This document shows, one piece after another, positions 1 to 8,332 of a stretch of DNA of 64,000 bases. Source of the stretch: Pelosinus sp. GTDB lineage: Bacteria > Bacillota > Negativicutes > DSM-13327. The stretch covers positions 1-64,000 of the forward strand of contig JARBUM010000017.1 of the NCBI GenBank assembly GCA_029239675.1, written 5' to 3'. Position 1 is the stretch's first letter; the number at the start of each line of letters is the position of its first letter. The notes below the pieces were generated by a model. That model searched no databases. It saw only the letters and a list, made by a program, of their open reading frames with translations, and was not told the origin of the DNA. The position numbers were made by a program, and so were the translations under genes.

Positions 1-46
1 TACCTGTCACAACGCCCTCAACCACACTGCCAACTTCAATGGACAT
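1..46 (-). CDS. yabR: S1 RNA-binding domain protein, 5' end only (YabR-like)
   Basis: Only the first 15 codons are in the window, reading MSIEVGSVVEGVVTG. This is the typical opening of a single S1 (OB-fold) RNA-binding domain. The start is supported by a strong GGGGGAAG ribosome-binding site just upstream (51-65). In Bacillus yabR directly follows divIC, and here it follows divIC on the same strand, so the placement agrees. The rest of the gene lies left of the window. The identification rests on 15 residues and gene order. Confidence 0.7.
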   Translation of the reverse strand, partial: MSIEVGSVVEGVVTG

Positions 47-128
47 ACTAATCAAACTTCCCCCTTAAAAAACTATGTTTTTCATCCATATTATAACCTC
101 GACACTGAAAAGGTGTCAAGAAAAGCCG

Positions 129-419
129 CTATAAATTATTTTTTTCCGCCGAAATATAAGGAATCTCGCCTGGTTTGACTAAACCAAGTTCTTCACGAGC
201 CAATTTTTCCACATATTTAGGATCATGCAGTGCTTTACGTTCTTCTTGTAATGCAGCATTGGTCTGCTGTAATTGCTGAAGTTGTGTTTGCGTGGCTTGG
301 GATTCACGGCGAATGGAAAATAACTGGCTCTGCTGAGCAACAGCCAAATAAATAAAATAGCTACACATTACAACTAGAAATATTCTAAACCACTTCACAC
401 GATATTTTCGCCTCTGCAT
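129..419 (-). CDS. divIC: Septum formation initiator DivIC/FtsB family
   Basis: Small bitopic cell-division protein of 96 aa. A basic N-terminus (QRRKYRVKWFR) is followed by one membrane helix at about residues 12-29, then a Gln-rich coiled coil at about 35-65 and a short C-terminal region ending in a YVEKLAREELGLVKPGE motif that is characteristic of the family. DivIC works with FtsL and DivIB in the divisome outside the membrane. It is shorter than the Bacillus protein (about 125 aa). It lies in the conserved order yabP-yabQ-divIC-yabR. The ribosome-binding site is weak. Confidence 0.9.
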   Translation of the reverse strand: MQRRKYRVKWFRIFLVVMCSYFIYLAVAQQSQLFSIRRESQATQTQLQQLQQTNAALQEERKALHDPKYVEKLAREELGLVKPGEIPYISAEKNNL

Positions 420-510
420 TCACTACACCACCACATTAAAAAATAATATTACATGTAAAGTACTTGTATTCGCCAGCTAGTGAATGCATTCCTCTTTTTC
501 AACATGCTTA

Positions 511-984
511 TTATATTTTTTTCTCATCAATAGGCGGTTTGGGATACTTAACATGATACCAGCCTCTCACCTTACTATCTAAAAATCGAAAGGGCCAACT
601 TATTATTCTGAAGCAAATCACTACAGGTCTGATAACAAACAAGATAAAACTCTTTCTTACCAAGGTCGCTATGTCCTTAATTAGCTTAATAACAAAGGAC
701 AATACACGAATTACCCATAAGCTTAACAAGCGGTAATATAAAGCAACACCGCAGCTAATCCCTAAGAATACATAAAACCTAAGTTCTCCCCAATTACTTA
801 TCACTAAAGCAATAAATACAATGACAGTAGCTACTAACCAATACAGCAAATCGGTAACCCATGTCACCAGAACCTTCGGTCTGAAGGTTCCACGTAATAC
901 TCGATAACAATCAAATAATACTCCTAATGTAATACCCGTTGCAATGGTGGTTAAAAAAGTGGACAACTGACTATCCATGTGCAT
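511..984 (-). CDS. yabQ: Spore cortex biosynthesis protein YabQ
   Basis: Integral membrane protein of 157 aa with helices at about 5-25, 42-62 and 68-88 and a further amphipathic/hydrophobic stretch at about 100-125, then a basic C-terminal tail. The opening (QLSTFLTTIATGITLGVLFD followed by YRVLRG) is typical of YabQ, which in Bacillus is a mother-cell membrane protein needed for cortex formation. The start is set by GGAGGTGAGGCA before ATG; this ribosome-binding site overlaps the stop codon of the upstream transglycosylase gene, so translation is probably coupled. Shorter than the Bacillus protein at its C-terminus. Confidence 0.9.
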   Translation of the reverse strand: MHMDSQLSTFLTTIATGITLGVLFDCYRVLRGTFRPKVLVTWVTDLLYWLVATVIVFIALVISNWGELRFYVFLGISCGVALYYRLLSLWVIRVLSFVIKLIKDIATLVRKSFILFVIRPVVICFRIISWPFRFLDSKVRGWYHVKYPKPPIDEKKI

Positions 985-988
985 TGCC

Positions 989-1723
989 TCACCTCCAGCG
1001 CCACGAATGATAATATCGATGCAATCCTCTCACTATGCATAAGAGTCCAAACAAGGTGATCATACTGCACCAACCTATAGCAGCACGAATGTTGCTCCAC
1101 TGCCCTGCAGTAAAAATAGTATAAGGCATAGCATAAGAAGACAACTTATACCAGTAGTCAATTACACGATTAACATAAGTTACTGTTTCATCATATGGCG
1201 GTATATCTTTATACTTATCAACTGCTCCAGGACCAGCATTGTAAGCAGCTAAGGCTAAAACCATATTCCCTTCATACTTTTTTATCATCTGACTAAGATA
1301 TATAGTGCCGATAGCAACATTAAGCTCCGCATTATAATAACACTCAACGGTACACTCTCCTAAATGACGATTATCACATATTCTATGCTGCTTATTAACA
1401 TACCGCCAGGTATCAGGTGTAATTTGCATTAATCCATAAGCCCCTGCAGGCGAGCGTGCCCGAGGTTGAAAAGAACTCTCTGCCTGGATAAGACTCGCAA
1501 CGATTTGCCCATTTATACCGTTCTGGCGGGCATGACGGTTGATAATTTCTCCATAAGGCACCGTAGTGTCAACATCTGATATGACTAAGGCCTGCTCATT
1601 AAATATATCCCAAGTCTTATTATGTATCCCTGAAATTCCGTAGACAATGATACTATATATGACTAACTGAATAACAAATCCAATCAAGCCGATATGCCAC
1701 AGGGTCAACAATCTTCGCCCCAA
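989..1723 (-). CDS. Membrane-anchored lytic transglycosylase (SLT domain)
   Basis: 244-aa protein that probably cleaves peptidoglycan glycan strands. It has an N-terminal membrane anchor (about 10-32) and an SLT/goose-lysozyme-like domain at about 58-195. The catalytic Glu is in the QAESSF motif, followed by the GLMQI and LAAYNAGPGAV motifs. A short insert between them carries three cysteines (RICDN...GECTVECYYN), which could form disulfides outside the membrane. A second hydrophobic helix lies near the C-terminus (about 213-232). It sits between yabP and yabQ, which are adjacent in Bacillus; its stop overlaps the yabQ ribosome-binding site. A role in spore or sporangium wall remodelling is inferred from context only. 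Confidence 0.85.
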   Translation of the reverse strand: MGRRLLTLWHIGLIGFVIQLVIYSIIVYGISGIHNKTWDIFNEQALVISDVDTTVPYGEIINRHARQNGINGQIVASLIQAESSFQPRARSPAGAYGLMQITPDTWRYVNKQHRICDNRHLGECTVECYYNAELNVAIGTIYLSQMIKKYEGNMVLALAAYNAGPGAVDKYKDIPPYDETVTYVNRVIDYWYKLSSYAMPYTIFTAGQWSNIRAAIGWCSMITLFGLLCIVRGLHRYYHSWRWR

Positions 1724-1847
1724 GACAATACTCCTTTCAACCAGAATCTAAAAACAAAAAAGCGCAATATGCAACACAAAAAAATTAAAATAGTGCTACA
1801 TTCGCGCACCGCAATAGCGGAATATTACGTATTTATTAAAAAAGCGG

Positions 1848-2019
1848 TTTGAAACGTGAAAACGCAAAGCCGCTTACGCGGACACGAAGCACACAAAGGG
1901 ATTTCTAAAGTAGACTTAGTCGCTCTTAACTCCTACTTGTAGAAGATGGGAGTATTAGAGCCAGTTAGTTAAACAACACCTTCGTGTTCTTCATACCTCT
2001 TCGCAACTTCGCGTTTCAA
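1848..2019. repeat. F1 hairpin repeat, copy 1, with an F2 fragment inside
   Basis: Left arm 1848-1898 (begins TTTGAAACGTGAAAACG) and right arm 1974-2019 (ends CTTCGCGTTTCAA) are imperfect inverted copies of each other. The interior, about 1905-1970, forms a second hairpin and aligns with the centre of the F2 element at 43046 (shared GACTTAGTYGCTCT and a matching downstream block). The element separates yabP from the transglycosylase gene within an operon. The remainder of the 1724-2099 gap holds no gene; a short hairpin at about 2063-2090 follows yabP and could act as a terminator. Confidence 0.8.
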
Positions 2020-2099
2020 CATTCTTCTCGAAACAAATATATAAATTCTAATACTACCTAAAAAGACTCGGCTTACGCCAAGCCCTTAGCATCACATTA

Positions 2100-2381
2100 C
2101 TATTTCAAAAATCTTTCTAACAAGCCTTTCTTGTTATGAGAAGTGTCATCATAAGAAATATTTTTTATCAGCCCTTCTACGACTATATTACTTTTATCTA
2201 GATTTAATTGCTTAATATTTAGCCCCTCTCCTTTTACTATGAGTACCCCCTGTTCTGTTTCCATAATGACTTCTTTCTCATCATAACTTCCTAAACTCAT
2301 CACACCATCAATCGTCATTTCCTCACGATCAACTAAAATAACCTGATGCCGCCATGTAGGTGTTTTATTATCTATCGTCAT
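2100..2381 (-). CDS. yabP: Sporulation protein YabP
   Basis: 93-aa protein of the YabP/YqfC family (Bacillus YabP is about 100 aa). These are small beta-rich proteins made in the mother cell; YabP is needed for spore cortex assembly. Family features are the HQVILVDREEMTIDGV opening, the SYDEKEVIMET segment and the GLNIKQLNLDKSNIVVEG core. The start follows a GGGAGGG ribosome-binding site. Upstream at about 2415-2430 the minus strand carries CATACATT, a good match to a sigma-E -10 element (CATACAnT), but I see no convincing -35. First gene of the yabP-yabR operon. Confidence 0.9.
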   Translation of the reverse strand: MTIDNKTPTWRHQVILVDREEMTIDGVMSLGSYDEKEVIMETEQGVLIVKGEGLNIKQLNLDKSNIVVEGLIKNISYDDTSHNKKGLLERFLK

Positions 2382-2496
2382 AGCAAACCCTCCCTTATGC
2401 TAACTTTTCAATGTATGTATATGCCCTTTATTGGAAAAATAGTACAGTTAAAATATATGGGCATACTAAAAAGTATATTGTTAAAGGAGTACCTTC

Positions 2497-2739
2497 ATGA
2501 ACATAGATCAATCCTACCTCTTTTACATATGGCAAAAACTAGCTTTTCAGATCGTGCACAAAACCAACATATGGCTTTTACTGGTATTTCTCGCTACTGC
2601 TGGCGCTTCATGGCATCTTGGAAATTTGTTAGATAAACATAATGTCCGAGCGCGCGAAGCTAACATGGCGCATAGGACAGCCATAGGCTATACTAGTATT
2701 GCTTTAATGCTATGGCTATTTAGCTTTATTATGAGTTAA
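2497..2739 (+). CDS. Small membrane protein of unknown function
   Basis: 80-aa protein with two hydrophobic helices (about 22-40 and 62-79) joined by a polar, basic loop containing NLLDKHNVRAREANMAHR. I do not recognise a family. The start has a clear AAAGGAG ribosome-binding site at normal spacing. Transcribed divergently from yabP; the plus strand at 2462-2468 reads CATACTA, a perfect sigma-G-type -10, although a matching -35 is not obvious. It faces the convergent end of gerA operon 1. The stop-to-stop length and membrane pattern support a real gene, and forespore expression is only a guess. Confidence 0.65.
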   Translation: MNIDQSYLFYIWQKLAFQIVHKTNIWLLLVFLATAGASWHLGNLLDKHNVRAREANMAHRTAIGYTSIALMLWLFSFIMS

Positions 2740-2779
2740 CAACACTACTTCATTTGTTCTCAAAACAGATCTATCATTA

Positions 2780-4018
2780 CTACTTGTGCGCACCTACATT
2801 TTCAATAACTACATTCACAGACACAATCAGGGGGATGGTAGGAAAGACCTCATCATCCCAACGATCTTTAACCTTTTCCCACATTAGGGGTTCATAGGCC
2901 TGTAGCTTCTGTCCAAAAACGCTAGCATCTACCTTTAGATTTTGGTAGGTATGAAAAGAATATAGTATATTTTTTTTTACAGCTTCTGCCACTAACTCTT
3001 CAAGCTTATGCAATTGGTGATCTTCTACTACATGATGCTCAATCCCACATTGCATTTCGCCAATATTGCCTCTCATCTTAATATCTAATATATAGTAAAT
3101 ATTGTCTCCCTCCACCCTAGGCGTTAAGGATGTTTCATGGCTAAAAAGTTCAAAAGCTGTTATTTTTCCTGGAGAATCAGGACATTCAAAAGTAATGATG
3201 GCAGATTTTTCTATACCGCTCAGAAATTTGCCACCTTGTGTGGCATATTCATCTACGTAACCAATAAGTTTTCCGTCTTTCAATATAGCCATGCCTCCCA
3301 GCTTGATAATATCATCTGCCAATTCAATCCGTGCCATAAGTACCCTTTGCTTATTATCATGAGATTCGGCTATACTTCCCACATCCGTATGCCAACCTGG
3401 TACGTGAGGGTTTTTTCTATACATGTCCAAACTATCAGCGATAAACATGCCACTTGGTTCCCCACTAGGCGGTTTGTATTCTAAAATAGCTCTCGCTTCT
3501 CCCGAAGTAATCAGAACTTTAGTCAGCCAACGTATATGTTGGCTCCGCAGCAAATAATCAGTAATTGGTTGTAGTCCACCTTGCCTGATAGCCTCTTCAC
3601 TAATCACAACAGTCTGAACATGTTCAAACCACAGGTCCTTATCCGATTGCCCAAGCATATCCTGAAGCATTTCAGTCATAGACTGGCCAGTCGTTGATAT
3701 CAAGCTAGTGGATGTTTTGCCTCTCTGCCCACTCTCACTACCTTGGGAAGGCGCCAATTGCAAAAGCTGTAGGCTTAGACGATACAACTTATTACCATGT
3801 GGTTGATAAAAATTCTCCACTTGAGTAATCTTTTCCTGATCAGGCCTGACTCCTTCCTCCGCCTTATCAATAGCTATTGCAAGAACAAAACGTCTCTCTT
3901 GCAATTCCTCACGGTCCCAGCAACCACCCAAACAAATACTGATTATAACAATAAGGGCACAGCCAATCCCTCTCTTACACCATTTACCCAGAACTAAGGG
4001 ATCCATGTCAATTAGCAC
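2780..4018 (-). CDS. Ger(x)C family spore germination lipoprotein (second copy)
   Basis: 412-aa GerAC-type subunit of a nutrient germinant receptor, exported to the outer face of the spore inner membrane. It has a signal peptide ending in a lipobox, LGGC, directly followed by the family signature WDREELQER. The C-terminal domain with GKLIGYVDEYATQGGKFL is typical. GTG start with AAGGTGG upstream. It follows another gerAC by 79 bp, and the two share the same block order (GCWDR, LGQS-DLWFEH, AILEYKPPSGE-like, GYVDEYA), so this looks like a tandem duplication. It is the last gene of gerA operon 1. Confidence 0.9.
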   Translation of the reverse strand: MLIDMDPLVLGKWCKRGIGCALIVIISICLGGCWDREELQERRFVLAIAIDKAEEGVRPDQEKITQVENFYQPHGNKLYRLSLQLLQLAPSQGSESGQRGKTSTSLISTTGQSMTEMLQDMLGQSDKDLWFEHVQTVVISEEAIRQGGLQPITDYLLRSQHIRWLTKVLITSGEARAILEYKPPSGEPSGMFIADSLDMYRKNPHVPGWHTDVGSIAESHDNKQRVLMARIELADDIIKLGGMAILKDGKLIGYVDEYATQGGKFLSGIEKSAIITFECPDSPGKITAFELFSHETSLTPRVEGDNIYYILDIKMRGNIGEMQCGIEHHVVEDHQLHKLEELVAEAVKKNILYSFHTYQNLKVDASVFGQKLQAYEPLMWEKVKDRWDDEVFPTIPLIVSVNVVIENVGAHK

Positions 4019-4097
4019 TTTTCACCACCTTCCCTATCATACAGAATGAACCGTCACTAACTTTCTTCAGAATTTCGCTATTTCTATATTTTCATTC

Positions 4098-5312
4098 TTA
4101 TTTATGGCTGCCAACCTTTTCAATAGACACATTGACAGAGACAACGAGAGGAGTAGTAAGATAGATTTCATCCCATTGGTCTTTTACTTGTGCCCAGGTC
4201 TCAGGCTCATAGGCCTTCATCTTCGATGCAAACTTACTAATACTATCTACTCTCATTTCTTTTTTAAAGACCTTCTCTGCATAAAATACATTGCGTTTAA
4301 TCTCCTCCGCAAATGCTACTTCTAATTCATGTATATATTGAGGATCTGTGGTATTATCCTCTTTAAAATCGCTCTGAAGTTCTGCTAGATTACCATGCAT
4401 GTTAATATCTAAAGTAAAGTAAATATTCCCCTCTGACACATGAGGCATAAGCTTAGTATCATGATGAAACAATTCAAATACTACCTGGTGTTCAGGGTGT
4501 CTCGGACAATCAATGGTGATAATGCCGGACTTTTCCGTATTCGATATAAATTTTAGTCCTGCGACGGCATACTCATCAACATAACCAACAAATTTGTCCT
4601 TTTTGAACACTGCCGAACCACCTAGTTTGATCACCTTATCTGCTAATTCAATGCGAGGCAGTAGTGCATTACTGCCTGTATCAAAATACTGGACTGTATA
4701 TCCAAAATCAGTACGAGCGCCAGTTATATGAGTATTGCGGGCATGTAAGCGTATGATATTCGATATATATATGGCACTTGCTTCTTTCGATGGTGGGCTA
4801 TATTCCAGCAAAGAACGAGCTGTCCCGGATGTAACATAGACTTTAATACGGGATCGCATTTCAGAATCCCGCTTAAAAAAATCCAATAGTTCAGATAATC
4901 CCGCTTGCTTTAATACATCCTCACTAATAATAATGATCTGTAGATGTTCAAACCACAAGGATTTACTAGACTGGCCCAGCATATCTCTAATCATCTCAAA
5001 CATAGACTCTCCCGTATTAGAGATAACATACGACTTAGATTCTTCTTTCTCTTCTCCCCCTGGGACAAGTTTTAATAACTGCAAGCTCAAACGATAGCGT
5101 TTTTTTCCATTAGGCTGAACAAAGGTTTCTGTTTCTTTCACTTTCATATTTTCTTCAGCGTTCATTCCTGGTTTTAGTCCTGCATCAGCCATATCAATAG
5201 CTACTCCCAAGACCAAACTACGTTCCTGTAGTTCTCGCCTATCCCAGCATCCTGTCAAAAGAAAGCATAGACATATTACTATTAAACAACTTATCGTTCT
5301 CTTTTTAATCAC
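4098..5312 (-). CDS. Ger(x)C family spore germination lipoprotein (first copy)
   Basis: 404-aa GerAC-type lipoprotein. I place the start at the GTG at 5312 rather than at an upstream ATG (5375). The GTG overlaps the gerAB stop by 8 nt (GTGATTAA), and translation from it gives a compact signal peptide, IKKRTISC to LLTGC, with the lipid-bearing Cys followed by WDRRELQER. Conserved blocks match the neighbouring paralog. The product should act with the GerAA and GerAB of the same operon as the C subunit of one receptor; the second C subunit downstream may be an alternative partner. Confidence 0.9.
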   Translation of the reverse strand: MIKKRTISCLIVICLCFLLTGCWDRRELQERSLVLGVAIDMADAGLKPGMNAEENMKVKETETFVQPNGKKRYRLSLQLLKLVPGGEEKEESKSYVISNTGESMFEMIRDMLGQSSKSLWFEHLQIIIISEDVLKQAGLSELLDFFKRDSEMRSRIKVYVTSGTARSLLEYSPPSKEASAIYISNIIRLHARNTHITGARTDFGYTVQYFDTGSNALLPRIELADKVIKLGGSAVFKKDKFVGYVDEYAVAGLKFISNTEKSGIITIDCPRHPEHQVVFELFHHDTKLMPHVSEGNIYFTLDINMHGNLAELQSDFKEDNTTDPQYIHELEVAFAEEIKRNVFYAEKVFKKEMRVDSISKFASKMKAYEPETWAQVKDQWDEIYLTTPLVVSVNVSIEKVGSHK

Positions 5313-6423
5313 AGCTTGTTCCTGCCTTACGTTTTTGCCGCCAGGAAAGTACAAGGGATGCGGGTATGACACCAAAGGAAAATAATAGTCCTATCCACGT
5401 AGTAAACATACTTACCCTATCATACAACTGCTGATTATCGAGAAATACACTACTTATATAAATGATTGGCAGCAGAAATAATACCCATGGCCGATGGTCA
5501 GCATGACGCCAATACCGCATACATATTTCTCCCATAAAATACATCATGGCTGCCAAGGTATCAAACACCACTGGAATCCAAGCTAATAGCAGATAGTTTT
5601 CTAAACGTTCAATAAACGTGCCGGGTAATTCTACACTACGAATAACAATTAATGCTGGATATAATAGATTCTTTGCTGCCTCCACAGTTAATACTCCAAT
5701 AATAATGACGGTAATCATTAGAAATATGATAGTTAAACAACCGAATGATCCACCGATTATTGCAATTAAACTGTTGAGGCTGGCTTGCCTATAAACCAAA
5801 GGCATCAGTAGTAACACACATTCATAACCAGAATACATATTCCATGTAGAAAAACCACTACTTATGACGGCCTTTATATTCACTGGCCATAGAGGCAACA
5901 GATTCTCTGGCTGAAAATTTAAAATACTAGACATCCACACCATGATCAGTATGCTGTAAGCTATAAGAAACATAAATTGCTGTAGCCGTAAAATAGTTCC
6001 CCAATCCTGCAGGGCACAATAAGCACATACCACCAGCAAAGCTAATATTACAACTTCTGGCGGTGTCTGATCAAACATATAGAAGGTAATTATCTTTCCT
6101 ACACCAGAAAATATTTGTATTACCTGAAAAAAAAACAGCAGATTGAACAAAAAAACTACAATGCTGCCACCCGCTTTTCCGAATAGTCGCGGTGCATATT
6201 CTACAAACGTCTCATCTGGATACTCTTTGGCTAACTTAAGCATCATACAAACAGCACTATAGAATAATACTCCTCCAACTATTACACTTAACCCTGCACC
6301 ATGCTCAGCTTTGGTAATCAAGGAACGCGGTGTCAACATGACCTGTGCCCCAACACAAGTTACGAATATCACAATTGCTAGTTGCCATGTTGACATATAG
6401 GATTTAGCTTCCAGATTGGCCAT
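5305..6423 (-). CDS. Spore germination permease, GerAB family
   Basis: About 372-aa polytopic protein with roughly ten membrane helices, of the APC-type transporter fold used by GerAB. In germinant receptors the B subunit binds the small-molecule nutrient. Family features are the opening ISTWQLA-like segment (STWQLAIVIF), VGAQVMLTPRSL and the SGYECVLLLMP segment. The ATG at 6423 is preferred, with AGGTGA upstream; it overlaps gerAA by 20 bp. Middle gene of gerA operon 1. The germinant cannot be told from sequence alone. Confidence 0.92.
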   Translation of the reverse strand: MANLEAKSYMSTWQLAIVIFVTCVGAQVMLTPRSLITKAEHGAGLSVIVGGVLFYSAVCMMLKLAKEYPDETFVEYAPRLFGKAGGSIVVFLFNLLFFFQVIQIFSGVGKIITFYMFDQTPPEVVILALLVVCAYCALQDWGTILRLQQFMFLIAYSILIMVWMSSILNFQPENLLPLWPVNIKAVISSGFSTWNMYSGYECVLLLMPLVYRQASLNSLIAIIGGSFGCLTIIFLMITVIIIGVLTVEAAKNLLYPALIVIRSVELPGTFIERLENYLLLAWIPVVFDTLAAMMYFMGEICMRYWRHADHRPWVLFLLPIIYISSVFLDNQQLYDRVSMFTTWIGLLFSFGVIPASLVLSWRQKRKAGTSCD

Positions 6424-8092
6424 CACTGTCACCTACCCTTGTCTGATCTTGGGCTCCGAATTCCTTAGGTCTTGTTTTTAACAATGTGGTGGGTAACCTC
6501 GCCATACTATCTTTCCAATCAGCCAAAGAATCAAAATTAATCATCCCACCCAAATACGACTCACCAAAACTACGTAAAGAGCATAAATGTATTGTTACCG
6601 CTAACACTCCTAATATGACGCCATACAGCCCTAAGATGGAGGCTAAAATGAGCATAGGCACTCTCGTCCAACGTAGTGCCATACTAAAAGTATAAGAAGG
6701 CATAGAATAGGAAGCGATGGCTGTTGTAGCAATAACCACAACCAGTAAAGGATTAATAAGACCAGCCTGCACAACAGTAGTGCCAATAATAAAAGCACCA
6801 ATCATACTCGCAGCACCAGCTAACTTCTGGGGGAGTCGTACGATCGCCTCTTGAAACAGTTCCAATAGAACCTCCATCATAATCGCCTCTAAAAAGGAGG
6901 GAAAAGGAGTTCTAGCCCTAAGCTCAGCTACAGATATAGCCATTGTCGTGGGTAGCATACCTGGATGGTAAGAAACAACAGCAACATATATAGCTGGCAG
7001 ATAAATCGCTAGAAAAGCCGCTATATTCCTAGTCAAACGGACTAAAATAGCAACTACAGGCTGTATGGTATAATCATCGGAAGTTTGCATCAAGACATTA
7101 TAAGTGCAAGGAACTATTATAGCCACAGGAGTACCGTCAACAATAATGCTCATCCGCCCCTCATATAATGCGGCCAGTACTTTATCGGGCCTCTCTGTTG
7201 TCTGCGTTTGTGGATAGGGTGACCAAGGATGATCTACTAAAAATTCTTCAATTGGCGCAGAGGATAATATTTTGTCTATTTTAATCAATCCTAGGCGACG
7301 TTCAACTTCTTCTACTAAGCCTGGTTTTACCAAATTTGCTATATATAGTACAGCAGTAGATGTTTTAGTACGTTCACCTAATTGCAGTATGCGTACTTTG
7401 AGATTCGTATCGCGAGTCCGGCGGCGGATCAGCACAATATTGTCCGTCATCGTTTCATTAAAGGCTTCATTGGGTCCCTGCAAAACATACTCATTATTCG
7501 GTTCACTTATATTGCGCTTCGTATATTTTACAACAGCGATACTCAATACATCATTCAGGCCATCGATTAATAGAATGGCATTACCTGTCATGACCGCATC
7601 AATAGCCGCACTGGCTTTCGTCAATACGGTCACAGAAGCAGCACCCAAAATATGTTCTGCAACAACCTTCATATCAGTGAATAGATTTGATAACTTCGTC
7701 GTATTAGCATTAGTGGGAGCAGTCTGACTCATCAACGGTTTAAGAACACTTCTTTCTAAATGTTCAGAATCGGCCATACCTTCTAAATAGATAAGTAATG
7801 CTTTATGCCCCTCTGCATCAAATGCACGAAATTCAATATCACCACAATCTCTAAGCACTACCCTCATCAATTTTTCATTTTCAGCCAATTTCGAAGTAAA
7901 AATAAAAGGCTCATTAGAAGGAGCTGCTACTTGGCGCATTTGAGCAATAATTTGCCCTATGTCTTCACCAAGTTTTGCACTTTTTGTAGTAAGCTTCTGT
8001 AATTCGGTTAATTTTTTTTTAGCCTGATCGAAGGAAGCCTCAGGCATGTCAGCCGACAATTTCATAATTTTACGACATTTTACTTTTCCCAT
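6404..8092 (-). CDS. Spore germination protein GerAA family
   Basis: 562-aa A subunit of a germinant receptor. The hydrophilic N-terminal half (to about 330) carries the VDGLNDVLSIAVVKY, SEPNNEYVLQGPNEAF and RRTRDTNLKVR blocks of the family. The C-terminal half has about five membrane helices, including MLPTTMAISVAELRARTPFP. Start chosen at ATG 8092 because of AGAGGGGGAGGG just upstream; a longer frame to 8113 exists. First gene of gerA operon 1 (gerAA-gerAB-gerAC-gerAC). The region just upstream holds an F1 half-element (8192) and the terminator of the SpoIID-type gene. Confidence 0.93.
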   Translation of the reverse strand: MGKVKCRKIMKLSADMPEASFDQAKKKLTELQKLTTKSAKLGEDIGQIIAQMRQVAAPSNEPFIFTSKLAENEKLMRVVLRDCGDIEFRAFDAEGHKALLIYLEGMADSEHLERSVLKPLMSQTAPTNANTTKLSNLFTDMKVVAEHILGAASVTVLTKASAAIDAVMTGNAILLIDGLNDVLSIAVVKYTKRNISEPNNEYVLQGPNEAFNETMTDNIVLIRRRTRDTNLKVRILQLGERTKTSTAVLYIANLVKPGLVEEVERRLGLIKIDKILSSAPIEEFLVDHPWSPYPQTQTTERPDKVLAALYEGRMSIIVDGTPVAIIVPCTYNVLMQTSDDYTIQPVVAILVRLTRNIAAFLAIYLPAIYVAVVSYHPGMLPTTMAISVAELRARTPFPSFLEAIMMEVLLELFQEAIVRLPQKLAGAASMIGAFIIGTTVVQAGLINPLLVVVIATTAIASYSMPSYTFSMALRWTRVPMLILASILGLYGVILGVLAVTIHLCSLRSFGESYLGGMINFDSLADWKDSMARLPTTLLKTRPKEFGAQDQTRVGDSDGQSGS

Positions 8093-8191
8093 TACCCTCC
8101 CCCTCTCCTGCAATTAGTATTTTTTACATATTACGCTACCTTTATACTAGGAATATCTCTGATAGGCTTTCCATCATAATAAAAGGAGACA

Positions 8192-8230
8192 TTTGAACCG
8201 CGAAGATACGAAGAACACGAAGAGAGGGGA
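8192..8230. repeat. F1 repeat, copy 2 (single arm)
   Basis: One arm only: it opens TTTGAACCGCGAAGATACG and continues with further GAAGA-type units to about 8230. I see no matching right arm in the next 100 bp, so this copy looks truncated or is a solo arm. It lies upstream of gerAA. A minus-strand frame at 8131-8352 runs through it and is not credited as a gene. Confidence 0.7.
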
Positions 8231-8300
8231 GATGACCTGCCGCGATCCTTATAGCAACAAGGTTCATCTAAACTTACAACTTCTGATACCATATGATTAA

Positions 8301-8332
8301 GAAAAACAGCCGAAGAAATTCGGCTGTTTTCT
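8301..8332 (-). terminator. Terminator of the SpoIID-type gene
   Basis: 12-bp inverted repeat AAAACAGCCGAA/TTCGGCTGTTTT around a GAAA tetraloop, directly after the stop codon at 8333. Confidence 0.85.

Noticed and set aside
1848-2019. CRISPR array
   Set aside because: The repeated GAAGA-type units suggest an array at first, but they are short, imperfect and arranged as an inverted pair, without spacers of even length; no cas genes are near.
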